DNA from: Branchiostoma lanceolatum
Lineage: Eukaryota; Chordata; Leptocardii; Amphioxiformes; Branchiostomatidae
Assembly (NCBI RefSeq): GCF_035083965.1
Contig: NC_089740.1
Coordinates: forward strand, 10,290,596 to 10,354,595
Length of the DNA stretch: 64,000 nt
Direction: 5' to 3'
Positions within the stretch are counted from its first letter, which is position 1, and the number at the start of each line of letters is the position of its first letter. The notes beneath the pieces were generated by a model. The model was not told where the DNA came from and did not search any database. It saw only the letters and a program-made list of their open reading frames with translations. Positions 36,603 through 51,520 of this stretch are shown here, piece after piece. The position numbers were made by a program, and so were the translations under genes.

Positions 36603-37090
36603 TGTTGGGTTAGTTCTACTGGACCAATACCACAACATCGTGTCACATTCCGCGTCATTAAATACTTTTGCCAGATTGTTAATATGTTTTCTGGAGCGTT
36701 CTTGTGTGTGTCTGGATGTCAACACGATAGCTCGAGAAGACCAAAATGGATTGTCTTGATATTTCAAAATCACTTGGTATGTGAGTACGTCTTGCAAAGC
36801 CAAGGAGTTCGCCGCACAATGTAGATATGTAGATATGCACATTGCTAACACTAACGCCGGCCTGTGTTATAAGGTATGATCCTGTAGGAAACTAGTAGTA
36901 GTCGGACAATTTCATTATTTTCCAGCTTCCACTAAATCCACCTGTCAGCAGTCACGCCTAATGTCCCATTTATGTCAGGTAAACAGAGGCCTTTCGTTTA
37001 AGTCAAACCAATTTCTCATGACGATTTTTATGGTGATTAAAAATACCAGTATTACTATTAGCCAGTGTTTTTTTTTTCTGGGGACAGTCA
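36603..37090. repeat. Remnant of LOX 5' region next to CYP-A 3' end
   Basis: 36603-36650 matches 15605-15650. 36843-37080 aligns with 12800-13065 ('gcctgtgtt', 'tccagcttccac', 'tcccatttatgtcaggta', 'atggtgatta'). This brings LOX upstream sequence to within about 350 bp of the CYP-A poly(A) signal, so the ancestral LOX promoter probably lay directly behind a CYP gene. Confidence 0.65.
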
Positions 37091-38055
37091 TTTTGAATAC
37101 TCAAACATTTTAAGTATCTTACACAACGAAAATGCTTTTTCTTATTTTTCTTGTTTCTTCTTATACACAGACAAAGTTTCTTAGAAATAGAAATCTTTCT
37201 GTGTTTAAGAAAACATATTCTCCACAAGTTGAAAATATATTATCTTAATAATTTTTTTCTCACAAAATTTTTCTTGAAGTAATTAGTAACATTATTCAAG
37301 AAAGGAAAAAGACATATCTTGATATTTCCTTAAACATGACAAGAAAAGAAAATCTTGCTAGCCAGAAAAAATACTTTATTCCCAAATAGATCCGTAAGTA
37401 CACCGCATATGTGATGCCCAAATGAATATTCTTTATTCCACTGCGACACATTGCTGCCCCCAAACAACGCAAATAATAAATGGTTAATGACTACTGCTGT
37501 TCGATACTACCGCCACCAAAGCACTAGAATTACTGATTTTGTGTGTTAACTTTGCCCTTGAGCTATGATGTTCAACGAACATTCCTTGAAGAAGGATATA
37601 TAGGTAGGAAGATATCTTTTAGAATCCATGTAATAAGCTATTTTACTAATGGTTGTACTTCACTCACCAGTAATACACTCTTGATATATGATACCCGAAA
37701 TATGTATGATACTTGATAGACTTCTTGAAAAATTTAAACTCTATAAACCGCTACCAATTCTGCGATTCTTCATTTCTAACTGAAACTCTAACTAAAAGTT
37801 CACCAGCATAATTCATACAAACAAAAGTCATGGAAGACAAAACACTACATCAAATGATAGGGTTAACATATGAAAGTGTCTATCATTTCGTTAACGGCCT
37901 AGCTTACATGCATAGTTACATGTACATTACGTCTTTGATTTAACCAACAACATCAACAGAAACTCATCAATCCTACATAAACAGAATTTTGAAGCTTCTC
38001 CTAGCGGTCTTTGGCCGGGTCAGGTCGTCCAGGGAAATCTCACATTTGCCGTGAA
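37091..38055 (-). other. CYP-A 3' UTR and intergenic AT-rich DNA
   Basis: AATAAA on the minus strand at 37432-37437 is conserved with CYP-B (42284-42289), and the flanking DNA of the two aligns ('atggtt(a)atg(g)ctac', 'gaaggatatataggta'). This supports a 3' UTR of about 620 to 680 nt in each gene. 37091-37380 is AT-rich with no feature. Confidence 0.65.
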
Positions 38056-38154
38056 TCAGCCACACGTGGTCATCTGTTGATAGGCATGAGTCAGTAGTCA
38101 TGAATTTCTAAAGTCATACTTGTTACAATTGAACTATGAGTTTGTGTCAGGCTT

Positions 38155-38209
<55 letters not shown>

Positions 38210-38260
38210 AAGATGAGAGAGACAGACCGACAGGCATACACATATAGAAACACACACATT

Positions 38261-38296
<36 letters not shown>

Positions 38297-40270
38297 GGAG
38301 CACATCATATATACAAATATGCTTCGTTACAATCACATTATAATTTCCTATGAGGCGATGAATGTTGACTTTTGATAACTTACGTCACGGATGTCATCGA
38401 AGTGGGATGGAAAGATCTCTTTCAAGTCCTCAGGGCGCTGCACCCAGAATGACTTGGTTTTCACTTCGTTGTCGGGTTGACTACCGCGAGCTATCTTCGT
38501 CCCCGTCCATACCGGCGGCTCTTGGAGTTCCCATCCAAAGAAGGTGTTGAGAATGGCGATGCTGCCTTTGATCACGGACAACGCGACGTCTTTGCCGGGG
38601 CACATGTGGTTGTTGGCCGCGGGTGTATCGGTGAGTCGTCCGTGAAAGATGACGTGGTGTTCCCTGCGAGCTTCACCCTTCGGGCCGAGAAACCTGCGCC
38701 ACACGAAGTCGTCTGGTTTGTCGAAGACAGCAGGGTCCCTCAGCGCCCAATAGGGACAGGCATACACACGTTCACCTTCCTTAATCTGGAAATAAAAGAA
38801 CAAAGAAAATGTGTATCTGGACGAGCTATATTAACGTTAAAAGAGTTTTATGTCATTTATCTGCTGTACAATCCCAATGTAATTCCAAAGCTCAGGTCAC
38901 ATATCGATGAAGAAGACAAGCGCTGATGACCATGTTGGTGTCCCTATTTGCACTTTAGCGGATTGTAGTGTATAGTGTATACAGCAATTTGAAGTATCTT
39001 TCTGAAATTCTTCTCTTTAAACTGTAGATATTTAAATAAAGATCATCCAAGAGGGCCGGGAGATCTTTAAATGTCAAAAAACATAGCTTCAGATAGTATT
39101 GTCTAAAATGCAAATAGGAACACTAATATGGCGGAGAACGCAGCGATGATGTCAAATGATGACGCGTAATTTGATTGGTACCCACCTCCACCGTGTGTTC
39201 TCCGCTCTCTGTGGTGTACGGGACAGTCGTTGAACGAGTCGCGATGGTGCTCCAAAAATTCGGACTTGGACAGGCTCGCAGCGCTTCCAAGACGAAGCTC
39301 TCAATTTTCGGCATCTCCTCCAGGGCCTCACGGGTCAGGCCTCCGTGTTTCTTCAGGGCAGCAAGCGCTTCCTCCCGTAGCTCCTCTCGGTCCTCCGCGC
39401 TGAGGGTGTCCAAGCAGGCAAAGGATGACACAAGATTTGCGTGGGTGCCGCGAAGCCCGTTGAAGAATACCGGGAGGAGCAGTTGGGCCGTTGTCTCCTT
39501 TTCTTCTAATCCATGCGATTTGCCAAGATCCATCAGTTGGCGGTACCTTTAGATAAAAATAGAAGATTTTTAGTCACAGTACACATAACCGTCACCTATT
39601 AGTAACTTCATTTACACCGCATTCAAATAGATCAAAGGTGATAAAACAGACACTCGAACTGCTAGTCTGTTCTTGTCACCTACCTCTCTGATGTCTTCAT
39701 TTTCTCAAGGATAGACAGCAATGCTTCACGTGTCTTGTCGAGATCTTCTCCTGCTATTGCTTCCAAGATGCATGACCTTAACTCAATTGCACCATCTGAA
39801 TAAAGTATGATTTCTTCAGCGCTAAAAGGTGTTGCTGATTTCCCGAAGATGTTAGGGAGAATGGCATCTGCCACCACTGTCAGCAGCTTCGACTCGAAGT
39901 CGTCCATTGGTCCACTTCCCCATTTAGAGATGTTGGACAGCACGGACTTTGCGGTTGATGTCAGGATCTCTCCGTAAGCCTTTGAGATGACTTCAATCAA
40001 AAACCCCTTATTTTTCTCGTGGATTTTGCCGTTGGACAAGGTGCATGGACAAACACCTTCCGAGAAGTCCTTCCGAACTTGTGTTACGCCAAAATGGAAC
40101 TCTTCTTTTTTGAAAAGGTCGATGTCGAAGACGGACTGCACGGCCTTATTTCCGGTCACCACACGACACGGAAAACCGATGTTGTCCTCCACGAAATCCT
40201 CCTTGCGATCCGGTTTTATCGCCTGGTTGTACGATCTCAGATATCCAATCGTTCCGATTTGGTTGCCCAT
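38056..40270 (-). CDS. CYP440A: CYP-A: CYP74-clan cytochrome P450 without PLAT domain
   Basis: Exons 39684-40270, 39186-39546, 38384-38785, then an orphan terminal exon whose acceptor is at 38073. Predicted about 455 aa: 450 aa of P450, then five codons and a stop at 38056-38058, because the orphan exon is now read out of its old frame. If intron 3 is retained, 11 codons and a stop follow (to 38348). CYP74-type marks: FNGLRG in the I-helix region, EALR (K-helix ExxR), and the heme loop NNHMCPGKD with Cys378; no N-terminal membrane anchor. The CYP74 clan converts fatty-acid hydroperoxides without O2 or NADPH to allene oxides, epoxyalcohols or aldehydes; lancelet CYP440A enzymes are reported as epoxyalcohol synthase (with allene oxide synthase activity in one case). 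Start MGNQIG is chosen because an AG acceptor lies just upstream. The two main PLAT exons of CYP-B are missing here. Confidence 0.88.
38157..38207. repeat. (CA)n microsatellite
   Basis: About 24 CA units in the CYP-A intron exactly where PLAT exons would be expected. A (GACA)n run follows at about 38262-38293. The CYP-B counterpart has a longer CA run at 43186-43288. Confidence 0.95.
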
Positions 40271-40280
40271 GGTTATTCAC

Positions 40281-40707
40281 TATCAAGAGAAAAGAAATGT
40301 ACATTGTGACATTTTATAGATGGATACAGTTAGACCAGTTATATCTGCAGTAAAAACAACATCACTTTTATAATGTGCACTGAATGTGATTTGTGTAGTA
40401 GCTGTGGTATATGTAACATTCTTGCCATGGTGTAGTAATCTTTGTTATGCTACAGTCACAAACGGAAAAGAGCCCCCGGCGGGTAAATTACGGGATGTTC
40501 TTTGCACTTTTGGGCGTGGCCTCGCGTGACACTCTTCGGCTAACGGGCTATTTTAGACCCGGCCGGGGCCCGGCGTGACTTTAACTCGGAGTTAAAATCA
40601 GCCAAGGACCCGGTGACAAATAGGCCCCGTGAGCTAATCGTGCACACACCGAGAGATATCGGTGCAAATGTGACCGTAGCATTAGTGCCGTCTAAAAAAC
40701 ACACATA

Positions 40708-40746
<39 letters not shown>

Positions 40747-41738
40747 GGAGATAACTTTAGACCAATGGTTGTACTGCCAATCATATCAATTGAATATATT
40801 TCTCACATTTCTACCGACAGGCCACCGTCGCCATGATAATGTTTTTACATTGTTACCCTTGTTACTATTTTGCGCTAGACTAGACTACAGAAATTTGCAG
40901 CCAAACCGAAGGCGAAATCGTGCGGCTTCTGAATCCAGCTGGGCTGAACAGAATGCATCGGCCGATTCTAGCGATTATCCTAGATTGTACATTGTATGGA
41001 GAACGTGTACTATCCGGAAAGCCAACTTTCTCCAAGCAATGGAAAAATCCGGAGTAAAATGAGACACACCTGCACCCTAGTGCTTCAATGATGTCTCGGT
41101 GTGCATCACGAGAAGAATTATGCAAATGAAGACGTCCAACCACAGAAGTAGTCTGTTCAGCAGACTCTACAAGTCTTTTTTTTCTGATGGCATATTAGTT
41201 CTGTTGCACACGCTTTCTATTCTTACTTTTCTCGGTTCGTCTACGGAGGCTGGCAACAACGAATAGATAATCAGAGATGGCAGTAGAAACTAAATGCAAT
41301 AGAACTAATATGACATGAGAATGAAAGCCAGACTTGGAGAGCCTGCTAATGAGGCTATAACAGAAGGGCCTTTCCAAGAAGACTACCCAAGACAAGAAAC
41401 AAAAGAGCATAAGGGCCAGGGGGCATTACATAAGTCGAAAGACGACCCTAATAGTAGGCCATCGTTTTTACGCATTTGAAAGAACAAGAGACCTTGAAAG
41501 AACAAAGGACCTTGAAGGAACGAACTTCAAGGCAAAAACTACTGAAAGGATGTTATGTTTTAGCTACCCTCCATAAATGTTGCTTTTTACCAGTCCATTC
41601 CAAAACCCATACTTTGAATGATAGAATAGGGGCACGCCTGTAAAGCAGTGTGTTAAGCACTGAGCGCGTCTACCCTGTATAAAGATAACAAAAATAAATA
41701 GATATATAAATAGATAGAAGGAGATGAGATAATCTCAC
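40281..41738 (-). other. CYP-A 5' UTR intron
   Basis: Between donor GTGAGA (41733-41738) and acceptor TTGATAG before the start-codon exon. Holds an inverted, diverged copy of the GC-rich repeat of LOX intron 12 (40450-40700), a (CA)n run (about 40698-40742), and otherwise unremarkable DNA. Confidence 0.55.
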
Positions 41739-41980
41739 CGCGTCGTCAGCGATTGAACACACCTGATGAAATGTCACCCAAAAGACACCAAGCGACGTCT
41801 GTCACACTTTCACTGGCCTAACTAGCGCTGAACTATGACCTCGACAAACAAGTCACCAGACAACTTTCGTCATACCTGGTTGAACGTGAAGTGTCACCAA
41901 AAGGCGGACGATAACACCGGACAAGTTTTCGAGGGGCGATGAACCCTTATTCTTTGTCATCAGCTCTGGATTTATACACG
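41739..41980 (-). promoter_or_regulatory. CYP-A core promoter and 5' UTR exon
   Basis: TATAAA on the minus strand at 41971-41976 and donor GTGAGA at 41733-41738, with about 205 nt of UTR exon expected between. The stretch 41700-41960 aligns with 49170-49437 (CYP-B) and 51870-52080 (orphan copy): shared 'acacctgatgaa', 'tgtcacca', 'gaactatga', 'aaggcggacgat'. Conservation of the donor between CYP-A and CYP-B supports it. Confidence 0.6.
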
Positions 41981-41996
41981 AACAAATAAATCCTCA

Positions 41997-42225
41997 GGAG
42001 GGGGGGGGGGGGGTACCAGTACTCTCCAACCAGGGGGGGGGGGTATCAGTACTCTCCAAGCAGGGGAGGGGTTCCGACAGGTTTTAGATGTGTTTTTAGG
42101 CGTTTTTGTCGGGCTTTTTACTTTGTCATTTTTTTGTCTCTTTGCTTCAAAAACAACGCCTAAAAACACATCAAAGACCATCAAAAACCTGCCGGAACCC
42201 CTCCTCTGCTTGGAGGATAAGTTAT
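41997..42225. mobile_element. G-run cluster and inverted-repeat MITE upstream of CYP-A
   Basis: Three near-repeats of a G run plus 'agtactctccaa(g)cagg' (41999-42070) begin about 20 bp upstream of the CYP-A TATA. Arms 'ccgacaggttttagatgtg' / 'aaacacatcaaagaccatc...cctgccgg' form an inverted repeat at about 42070-42205. Confidence 0.7.
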
Positions 42226-42965
42226 CAGTACATGATCGCTGGCCCGATAGAGTTATGAATACAACACATTTTTGTCACAATTCTTTATTACCTGTCGGTA
42301 CATCGCATGTTTATGCGGCGCCTAAATGAGTATACTTATACCACCATAATCCCAAACAGAGCAAACGATACATGGTTTATGGCTACCGCTGTTCTTAATG
42401 GCTACTACTACAACCAAAGTCCTAGAATATGACCGGTTGTGTGTGTTAACTTATGTTAGGATGTTCAAAGTTTTTACTAAATCTTGGTTACACTCCTTGC
42501 AGAAGGATATATAGGTAGCAAGATGTCTTCTAGCGTCCGTATGATAATTGTTTTATAATGATTGTACTTCACTCACCAGTTATATTTGTAGGTCGATATT
42601 ATGGTAATACACTCTTGATATCTGATACAAAAAAACATATATGATAGACTTCTTGTGAAAAATTGTCACTCTATAAAACGCTCGATTGTTTCTTACCGTA
42701 ACTCTCTATGTTCACCAGCATCATTCATGCACATATGCGTAACACCTCAACAGTTAACTAATCATACATATGCGTGAAGAAAAGACATGGAATACAGAAC
42801 ACTACAACAAATGATAGTGTCAACATATGAAAGTGTCTATCATTCCGTCCTGGATCAACGGTCTAGCTTACAGGTACATTTCCATGTACATTACTGCCTT
42901 AGACTTAACAAACAACATCTACAGAAACTCATCACTTTTTCATTAACAGAATTTTGAAGCTCCTC
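42226..42965 (-). other. CYP-B 3' UTR
   Basis: Poly(A) signal AATAAA at 42284-42289, about 680 nt from the stop, with flanks homologous to the CYP-A 3' UTR. Confidence 0.6.
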
Positions 42966-47093
<4,128 letters not shown>

Positions 47094-48647
47094 GGTTATT
47101 CGCTGTATATGAAGTGAAAACAAATCTTGTTAGTTAGTTAAATACAGTTAGAACAGCTACATTTACGATGGAGCTAGCATCAATTTTCTAATGTGCACTA
47201 AATGTAATTCGTGTAGTAGCTGTTCTAAGTTAGAGAAAGAGAGAAAGATGGAGGATGGGAGGGAGAGAGGGACAGAAACAAGCTGAGATCGAGATACTAT
47301 CTACTATCTAAGTATCTTCCTTGTACCTGGTACACACACACACACCAACGCGAGCCGAAAACATTTTTGGCGAAGATAGAAAAGGCATGTGACGTCATCA
47401 GATTTGGGACGCAGGTATCGACGGATCACACGGCATTTGGTGACGTCGGGCGACGGCTATACATATCTTCTTATGACCGCGTTTCCAGAATCATATCCAG
47501 CTGTTACGTCGATGAAGGTTAGACATCCAGGTATTAAGATACTAGTACGTCAAACGACACTAGTACTGAGCTACTCATTGACAAACAACTGGATAGATTT
47601 TAAAACAGTCATGACGTTTTAGTCGGATGCTGCCTGAAACGTCTGTTTCAAACTTCATCCAGTTGCTTGAGTAACTGTCATTTGGCATATGCAGTTGCTT
47701 GAGTAACTATTTGTGGCATATAACTTATTATGTACTACTGTTAGCATTCAAGTGGGTGTGGTCATGATTTCGGCACGGTTACAATAGAATTTGAATATCC
47801 AGACTCTCGTGCAGTCACGCGAGATCGTATCACAGGTGAAATATGTCATACGTCATCCAGTGACAGCTCTGCTGAACAAGACCACCTTTATTTGAAACCA
47901 CCACAACAGAATGTTTGCATTACAAGCGCAATTGAATACGCCTTCAACCTACAGTTGTAGAAACTACAACGGAACACCTGGACATGGCAATAATCTGTAT
48001 CCTCTGTAAATCCCAACAAGTTCACACAACATTTTGTTGTATTTTGTTAGTCTCTTTTCCTTTGTTGTTCAGTTCATATAACCAAGGAGTTTATTGATTA
48101 TGCTGCATATAGTATCACAATGTAAAACAGGATGATAACAAGCGAAATATTCATTATCTTTATCATTTTGAAATATTAGTATGCACCCACTTGTAATCGT
48201 ACGACCTCAAAAACCTGTCTCTCATAAATAATTCAAGTCTAACATGATGTCTATATGGTAGCGGTAGACCTTGGAAATACGTGACAAGTCACACTTATAT
48301 ATCTTTGCCCTGTTATTTCAGTGCAGGGTAGTACATACAGAGCAGTATGAATAAAACTGAAATTTGAAGGAAAACAACACTGCTTCGAGCTATTGTCCAT
48401 CTGTCATTTCAGACATGAATAATCAATCAATATCATCATATGTTTATCTACACATGGCCGGCCTCAGTTATAAGCAATTGCAATACATGCATAATTTTAG
48501 TGCCAGGACATGATCGTCTCGCGAATTCTTTTCGACAAATTTCTCACTGTGAACATGGCAGGTAGTTTGCCCGAATACACCGTGCGTCACAATCTCGCTG
48601 TGTGTTCAGGGCTACATGTCATGAAATTAAGCACTCAAGAATAATCA

Positions 48648-48761
48648 CCAAGCAGATCTGTCGGTGGCAATGGCAGTATCCAACTGGCAAAAGCAGTACT
48701 CGGTGGCCAATACTGCCTTTGCCAGTTGGATACTGCCATTGCCACCGATAGATCTGCTTGG
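48648..48761. repeat. 114 bp hairpin
   Basis: Near-perfect inverted repeat: 'ccaagcagatctgtcggtgg' ... 'ccaccgatagatctgcttgg', with 'ggcagtatccaactggcaaa' in each arm. Confidence 0.92.
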
Positions 48762-48836
48762 AGATTAACTCAAGTCTACCTGGATTCCTTTAACACTTTT
48801 AGTTATTCTACAGACATTTCTACATAGGGGCTGAGG

Positions 48837-49020
48837 GCTGTCACCCACAGCAAGGCTAGTGCGCCCCAACGTTCCAACAGTAGGCGCGGGAGTACTAGTA
48901 TTACCAGGTGGCAAGGCTAGTGCGCCCCCAACGTTCCAGCAGTAGAATAGCGGGAGTGATGGCAATACTCCCGCTAGCCTACTGTTAGAACAGGGCGGGC
49001 GCACTAGCCTTGCTGTGGGT
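48837..49020. repeat. Inverted-repeat block, copy 1
   Basis: 'gtcacccacagcaaggctag' at the left is inverted at the right ('ctagccttgctgtgggtgac'), with internal partial repeats of 'caaggctagtgcgcccc'. A direct copy lies at about 51521-51712, so this block travelled with the duplicated CYP promoter. Confidence 0.85.
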
Positions 49021-49193
49021 GACGTGGCAGCTCTCTCAGTCCCTCTGTCATGTTTACAGACTAACTAAAAGTGCTGAAGACATGATAAGCGTACAAAATG
49101 TGCATTACTGACTAGATATTCCTAAACTTCCTTCGGATTAGAAATGACTACAGACATTCCGTACCTTGATTAAAGTAGAGGAGGTAAACTCAC

Positions 49194-49437
49194 GGTGTCG
49201 ACAGTGGTAGAACACCTGAATTATCACCCAAAACACACCAAGTGTCGTCTGTCACACACTTTCAATGAGTCATAATATGTCACCATACCCGTCTGGCCCG
49301 CCCAGCGCTGAACTATGAACTCGACGAGGACGTCACGTACCAGTGCCCACCAGACATTTTTCGTCATACCTGATTGAGCAGTGAAATGTCACCAAAAGGC
49401 GGACGATGACACCCGCCAAGTCTTAGAGGGAGGCGAC
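49194..49437 (-). promoter_or_regulatory. CYP-B 5' UTR exon region, interrupted by insertion
   Basis: Donor GTGAGT at 49188-49193 aligns with the CYP-A donor. The homology with CYP-A stops at 49437, where a 2.04 kb element is inserted, about 45 bp before the place where CYP-A has its TATA. The native CYP-B core promoter is therefore displaced by 2 kb or replaced. Confidence 0.55.
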
Positions 49438-51481
49438 GCAAATTTCCGTTTCGTGAACGGTCGTTGCCTTTAAGAACGGTCGTTGCCATTTCTCAGAACG
49501 GGCGTTGCCATTTTGAACGGTCGTTGCCAAATCCGAGCGACCGATCTTGAATTCGGAACGCTCGTGGCGTGTTCGGGAACTTCTCGTAACTTCCCGGGTC
49601 ATAGTAAGCATGTGACCTATTCTTAGACTGACCAACCGCTGTTCTTAGTTCTAATTGCCCAGAGGATTTGTGACTCTCCCCATATGTTTTAGTGCTAGCG
49701 TTACAGCTGTTACTCGTTTGTCAACACGTCAAGCAAAAAGAAAGATTTCTGGTCTTTCAGGACAAAATAAAGTAACATTTGGTAGAGCTGATGAACTAGG
49801 GAAGCTTCGGGGAAGTATGCAATGGGGTAAGTTACGTATACTGGCCTCGAAATCTGGATATAACAGCAGTCCCACCACCTTGGGGTTTCTAGTATCCACT
49901 CGGGCTTCGCCCAGAGCCCTCGGGGAGACTAGAACCCCCTGGTGGGCGAGCGGCATTGCTGTTATACTAGTATCCAGTACATCTTGGCCGCTCCCATCAG
50001 CTATTACCAAGGAGGTTAACCTCCTTGCTATTACAAAGTAAATCGAACAAAAAGGGCTGTTAACACCCCGGGAGAATATTATTATTAGGGTGAGAAATGA
50101 GGACCTGGGCAGGTATGCAAATTGTTCCTGTGTGAATTGAGGGGTGAATGAAAGTCACACCTCATCCGTGTCCTTGTCCAAGGGTAAACAAGGTAGTAAA
50201 ACTTGGTGAAAAATTATTTTGACACAAGGGACCAGAACAACATTGATTGCCATACACGCTACATTTCAAGGTCAAATCAAGGATTGATAATCGGCAATAT
50301 ATGTTCCCTAGATTCATATTGTCTCTTTTGTAAATATTTAATTTTCTGGTGCATAATTTGGGGAAACGATTAAAAGTGAAACCCAGCAGCAAGTGACCAC
50401 CCCTGGTGAAATAACAAATGTTTAAGGACAACAACAACAAGATGGCTTCTTGATGGATTTAGAATGTCCTGGCTGGGCTTCCACAAGTTCTGGCGCGAGT
50501 GGCTCTTCTTCTGTCGCCACTAGTGTCATTACCCACAATTCTCAGAAATCCGGGAAGTTACGAGAAGTTCCCGAACACTGCACGAGCGTTCGGAATAGAC
50601 CGATCCTGTCGAACACCATATCGAACGAATAGAAGACCGATAGAACCCCCTGTTCTATTCAGCCCACCTCCGTCAAAAACAGCGTTGGCGGGGCAGAAGT
50701 GGCACGTGTAATGCAGGGTACGTATATCTGGGACAGGTTTTCCACTGTATTGGTTGAATACATGCTCAGAACAAAAACGAATTTAAAAAGAAAATAGATC
50801 GGGCACTCAAGGAGAGGAATCTTGTACCACATGCTGACTACTACAAAGTCCGCTAGCGCAGAGTTTCGTCTCTTCAGTTACTGGTGTGTGAAACTGGTTA
50901 ACTTGAAAATGAACAGGGAAGTGAAAGGATTCATTTTAATTCTTAGTTACTAAATACCATGCATCTGTTATACATGCAGTCAATACAGTGGGAACCCTGT
51001 CACAGATATATGAACCCTGTTTTACACGTGCATCGACTGCTTGTCAGAAACTGGGCGCTGATGCCCACCGACAAGGGAAAACTATGCGGCGCATACCGCT
51101 TTAACATTGACCGAAAACATTACGCTCTCACTGCAAGTACATCTACCCCCTCCTTAGACAACTCTACCTGGTGGATACAGCCTTCAGCAAAGAAGACATA
51201 GCATTCTTATTTGGCCCGCTTTTTTTGTTTCAGTGTCACAAAAGCTAAACCGAAGTCAGTGGCATTATTTTCAACGTAGCCGCGGCGGCCATGTTTGGTC
51301 CGTCAAACCCTGTTTTTGACGGAGGTGTTCGAAATCGAACAGGGGGCGTGGCTTTGGGATCGGTCTATTCAAGATCGGTCGATCGGATTTGGCAACGACC
51401 GTTCAAAATGGCAACGTCCGTTCTGAGAATTGGCAACGACCGTTCTCAAAGGCAACGACCGTTCACGAAAGGGAAATTTGC
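49438..51481. mobile_element. 2,044 bp TIR element with 9 bp target duplication (Mutator-like?)
   Basis: Ends GCAAATTTCC / GGAAATTTGC with TIRs of about 115-120 bp at high identity. Flanked by GGAGGCGAC at 49429-49437 and 51482-51490. Each TIR carries four near-repeats of GAACGGTCGTTGCC. A 9 bp duplication is the Mutator (MULE) habit; assignment is inference. No transposase frame is seen, so it is non-autonomous. Inside are a hairpin (about 49856-49975) and a segment near 50540-50700 resembling its own terminal region, hinting at nesting. Confidence 0.85.
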
Positions 51482-51520
51482 GGAGGCGACGTATGTATAT
51501 TTGAGAGAGTGATAGTATTA

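Larger units (their letters stand above)
47103..49193 (-). other. CYP-B 5' UTR intron
   Basis: Between donor GTGAGT (49188-49193) and acceptor TATACAG before the start-codon exon. Contains an AG-rich run (47225-47275), a diverged hairpin element (47511-47700) related to 36275-36473, a 114 bp hairpin (48648-48761) and an inverted-repeat block (48837-49020). No coding exon found. Confidence 0.55.
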
